The notes beneath the pieces are model-generated. The model did no database searches and was not told the origin of the DNA. It worked only from the letters and a program-made list of their open reading frames with translations. Position numbers and translations under genes: made by a program. Below are positions 8,058-9,818 of a DNA stretch of 9,818 bases, in pieces. The stretch is from contig JAOUNK010000103.1 in assembly GCA_029881015.1 (NCBI GenBank), positions 1-9,818 of the forward strand, given 5' to 3'. This stretch comes from Gammaproteobacteria bacterium (GTDB lineage: Bacteria; Pseudomonadota; Gammaproteobacteria; Steroidobacterales; Woeseiaceae). Each line of letters begins with the position of its first letter. Position 1 is the first letter of the stretch.

Positions 8058-9556
8058 TAGCTGGCGCAGGTTTTGACGAACTCGGGGTAGGACTGCAGCT
8101 TGCCAACCGTTGCTTTGAAAATCGAACGGAGGTTTTGCAGGTATTCCTTGACATCGGTCGTCGAGAGCGTATCCGCCATCGGATTGTATTGCCGCGGCAC
8201 GAGGCCCTGCCCCAGCATGACCTGCAACCAGCCGATCTCGGTGAAAAGCTCCTCGTCGATGCGATAGAGATGCCCGGACTCCGCGAACGACGCCATCTTG
8301 TTCTTCAGGTTTTCCGGTATGTCCATGTGCTTCACGTGCTTCCAGAACGGCGTGTCCTCGCGCTCCGTCAGGTGGTAATGCAGGATGATGAAGTCACGGA
8401 TGGCCTCATACTCGTAACGCATGCGACGGTTGTACTCGCGTTGCCTGGCCGCGTTGTCACCTTTTGTCGGGAAGACCTTCAGGAGATTGCTTATCCCGAT
8501 CTGGATCAGGTGGATGCTCGTGCTTTCGAGCGGCTCGATGAAGCCACTGGCGAGACCGAGCGCGACACAATTTCGATGCCAGAGTTTCTCGCGGCAACCC
8601 GGTGTGAAATGGATCGAGAGCGGATCCTTAAGCGGCTCGCCTTCGAGATTGTCGAGCAGTACCTGCGTGGCCTCATCTTCGCTGATGAAGCGGTCGCTGA
8701 ACACGTGGCCGTTGCCCGTGCGGTGCTGCAGGGGAATGCGCCACTGCCAGCCAGCGCCATGCGCGATGCTCTGCGTGTAGGGCCGCAATGACTGCGGCAC
8801 GCTGCTGGTCGGAACGGCAAGCGCCCGGTTGCACAGGAGCCACTCGCTCCAGTCCTCGAAGGCGACGCCAAGTGTCTTGTTGAAGACCAGGCTGTTGAAA
8901 CCGCTGCAGTCGATAAAGAAGTCGCCGGCGACTTCGCCACCGTCGTCCAGTACCAGGACCGTGACGTCACCGGATTCCGGGTCTACGCGGACCTCTTTGA
9001 TGCGACCCTCGCGGCGCGTGACCCCCTGCTGCTCGCTCATCCGGCGCAGGAACTGCGCGTACAGGCCCGCATCGAAATGATACGCATAAGAGATGCCTGC
9101 CAGCGGCGTCCCCTCAATTCCAGCAAGCCGGTTGAAACGATTCGCGCGTGCCGCCGTGTTGTTCAGTGAGTACTCGGACAGCGGGCCGGCGACGCCCTCG
9201 GAGAGCCCCTTCAGGTACACCTGCTGGAACGGTATCGCACCGACCTTGCGGCCGATGTAACCGAAGCCATGCAGATAGCGGTCGCCGATCTTGCCCCAGT
9301 TCTGGAACTCGATCGCCAGCTTGATGGTCGCCTTCGTATCCCGGAGAAAGGCCTGCTCGTCGACGCCCGCGAGATCGTTGAACACCTGGATTGGCGGAAT
9401 CGTGGCCTCACCCACGCCGACCGTGCCGATCGCATCCGACTCGACCAGCTCGATCTTCACGGTGTCCCCCATCAGGCGACTGATCAGCACTGCGCTCATC
9501 CAGCCGGCGGTCCCGCCACCCACGATGACCAGCTTGTCGATCGATTGCTCGTTCAT
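8057..9556 (-). CDS. Flavin-dependent tryptophan-halogenase family protein
   Basis: This 499-residue protein belongs to the PF04820 family, and its length is typical. The N-terminal FAD-binding motif VGGGTAGW lies at 12-19. K79 in TIKLAIEF corresponds to the catalytic lysine of PrnA, at the same residue number. The halogenase signature WxWxIP is present as WQWRIP (270-275). The EPLEST segment (341-346) holds E344, matching the PrnA catalytic Glu, and the Ser-Thr that lines the chloride site. By these motifs it should bind FAD and be able to form hypohalous acid. The substrate is unknown: related proteins beside TonB receptors in Caulobacterales, Xanthomonadales and Alteromonadales are not tryptophan halogenases of antibiotic clusters. 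A flavin reductase partner is not visible here. It follows the receptor gene after a terminator and is coupled to the amylase gene downstream. There is no signal peptide, so it is probably cytoplasmic. Confidence 0.92.
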   Translation of the reverse strand: MNEQSIDKLVIVGGGTAGWMSAVLISRLMGDTVKIELVESDAIGTVGVGEATIPPIQVFNDLAGVDEQAFLRDTKATIKLAIEFQNWGKIGDRYLHGFGYIGRKVGAIPFQQVYLKGLSEGVAGPLSEYSLNNTAARANRFNRLAGIEGTPLAGISYAYHFDAGLYAQFLRRMSEQQGVTRREGRIKEVRVDPESGDVTVLVLDDGGEVAGDFFIDCSGFNSLVFNKTLGVAFEDWSEWLLCNRALAVPTSSVPQSLRPYTQSIAHGAGWQWRIPLQHRTGNGHVFSDRFISEDEATQVLLDNLEGEPLKDPLSIHFTPGCREKLWHRNCVALGLASGFIEPLESTSIHLIQIGISNLLKVFPTKGDNAARQREYNRRMRYEYEAIRDFIILHYHLTEREDTPFWKHVKHMDIPENLKNKMASFAESGHLYRIDEELFTEIGWLQVMLGQGLVPRQYNPMADTLSTTDVKEYLQNLRSIFKATVGKLQSYPEFVKTCAS

Positions 9557-9563
9557 AACCGCA

Positions 9564-9568
9564 TCCCT
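9564..9568 (-). promoter_or_regulatory. Ribosome binding site of the halogenase-family gene
   Basis: AGGGA on the - strand sits 7 bases before the ATG at 9556. It lies just past the U-tract of the terminator, so the whole leader between terminator and start is only about 17 bases. Confidence 0.6.
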
Positions 9569-9573
9569 GAATC

Positions 9574-9603
9574 AAAAAACCCCCGCCGGATAACCGGCGA
9601 GGG
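9574..9603 (-). terminator. Intrinsic terminator after the TonB-dependent receptor gene
   Basis: On the - strand the 10-base stem CCCTCGCCGG pairs with CCGGCGGGGG (one T-G wobble) around a TTAT loop and is followed directly by six T. It starts 27 bases after the receptor stop. On the + strand there is no T-run on the far side, so it works in the - direction. Because the halogenase gene starts only 17 bases later, the hairpin probably sets a step-down in transcription and does not mark a complete operon end. Confidence 0.88.
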
Positions 9604-9630
9604 TCAGTGTAACAACCTGTAAGCGCAAGT

Positions 9631-9818
9631 TTACCTTCTGTAGTTGAAGCCAAACATGTAGCTGGCGCCATACGTATGGTAGTTCTTGATCTTGGCCGAG
9701 TTGCCGTCCAGATACTGGATGAACGGCTCATTCGTCAGGTTCGAACCCTGCAGGTAGAACGAGAGACCGTCGATCCAGATGTCGGATACATCATAGGAGA
9801 TCTGTGCGTCGACAATCG
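9631..9818 (-). CDS. TonB-dependent receptor, C-terminal end only
   Basis: The frame enters from the right window edge and ends at TAA (9633-9631), giving the last 61 residues. The text ISYDVSDIWIDGLSFYLQG, then SNLTNEPFIQY, NYHTYGASY and MFGFNY, shows the alternating aromatic/polar strands and the LTNEPF motif of the final barrel strands of the large proteobacterial TonB-dependent receptors that import oligosaccharides. The barrel sits in the outer membrane and takes up its ligand with TonB energy. Given the neighbours, maltodextrin is the likely ligand, as inference. The chain ends Tyr-Arg-Arg with tandem AGA-AGG codons, not the usual terminal aromatic residue. The plug, TonB box and most of the barrel lie outside the window. 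Confidence 0.9.
   Translation of the reverse strand, partial: IVDAQISYDVSDIWIDGLSFYLQGSNLTNEPFIQYLDGNSAKIKNYHTYGASYMFGFNYRR

Noticed and set aside
9608..9622. Two TGTAA direct repeats 10 bases apart between terminator and receptor stop, as an operator
   Set aside because: Five-base repeats in a short AT-richer gap are likely by chance, and the site lies upstream of a terminator, not at a promoter.

Overview
The window is a GC-rich, gene-dense piece of what looks like an alpha-glucan (starch, glycogen or maltodextrin) utilisation locus of a Gram-negative bacterium. An outer-membrane TonB-dependent receptor fragment, a lipoprotein signal, a Sec signal peptide and a receptor/halogenase/amylase gene order point to a proteobacterium. 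A gammaproteobacterium of the Xanthomonadales, Woeseiales or Alteromonadales kind is my best guess, but no taxonomic marker gene is present.

Left half, + strand (1-6066). The window opens inside a GH13 cyclomaltodextrinase/neopullulanase-like enzyme whose catalytic residues are present. It ends by a 4-base stop/start overlap (GTGA, 1057-1060) with one very large gene (1057-6066, 1669 residues). That gene encodes three complete enzymes in a single exported chain: a GH31 alpha-glucosidase or alpha-glucosyltransferase, a GH13 alpha-amylase-type enzyme, and a C-terminal alpha/beta-hydrolase esterase. All key catalytic residues are visible in the two glycosidase modules. The esterase has its serine and a candidate histidine. 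This three-enzyme fusion is the most striking item in the window.

Right half, - strand, read from right to left (9818-6063). First comes the C-terminal 61 residues of a TonB-dependent receptor, then an intrinsic terminator (9574-9603). Next is a flavin-dependent tryptophan-halogenase family protein (8057-9556), coupled by TAATG to a lipoprotein alpha-amylase with a pullulanase-associated/CBM41-like N-terminal domain (6063-8057). The two halves converge and overlap by the palindrome CTAG, which supplies the TAG stop of both genes. A long inverted repeat (6078-6110) lies just beyond the + strand stop.

Proposed joint function (inference): the receptor imports glucan fragments through the outer membrane. 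The lipoprotein amylase cuts glucan at the cell surface or outer membrane. The exported fusion protein shortens, debranches or rearranges oligosaccharides and removes an ester group, and the partial GH13 finishes short oligosaccharides. The halogenase-family protein travels with the receptor, as seen in other proteobacterial TonB-receptor loci, but its substrate is unknown. Nearly every base is coding. The only gap is 9557-9630, which holds the terminator and a ribosome binding site. I saw no RNA genes, insertion sequences or CRISPR arrays.
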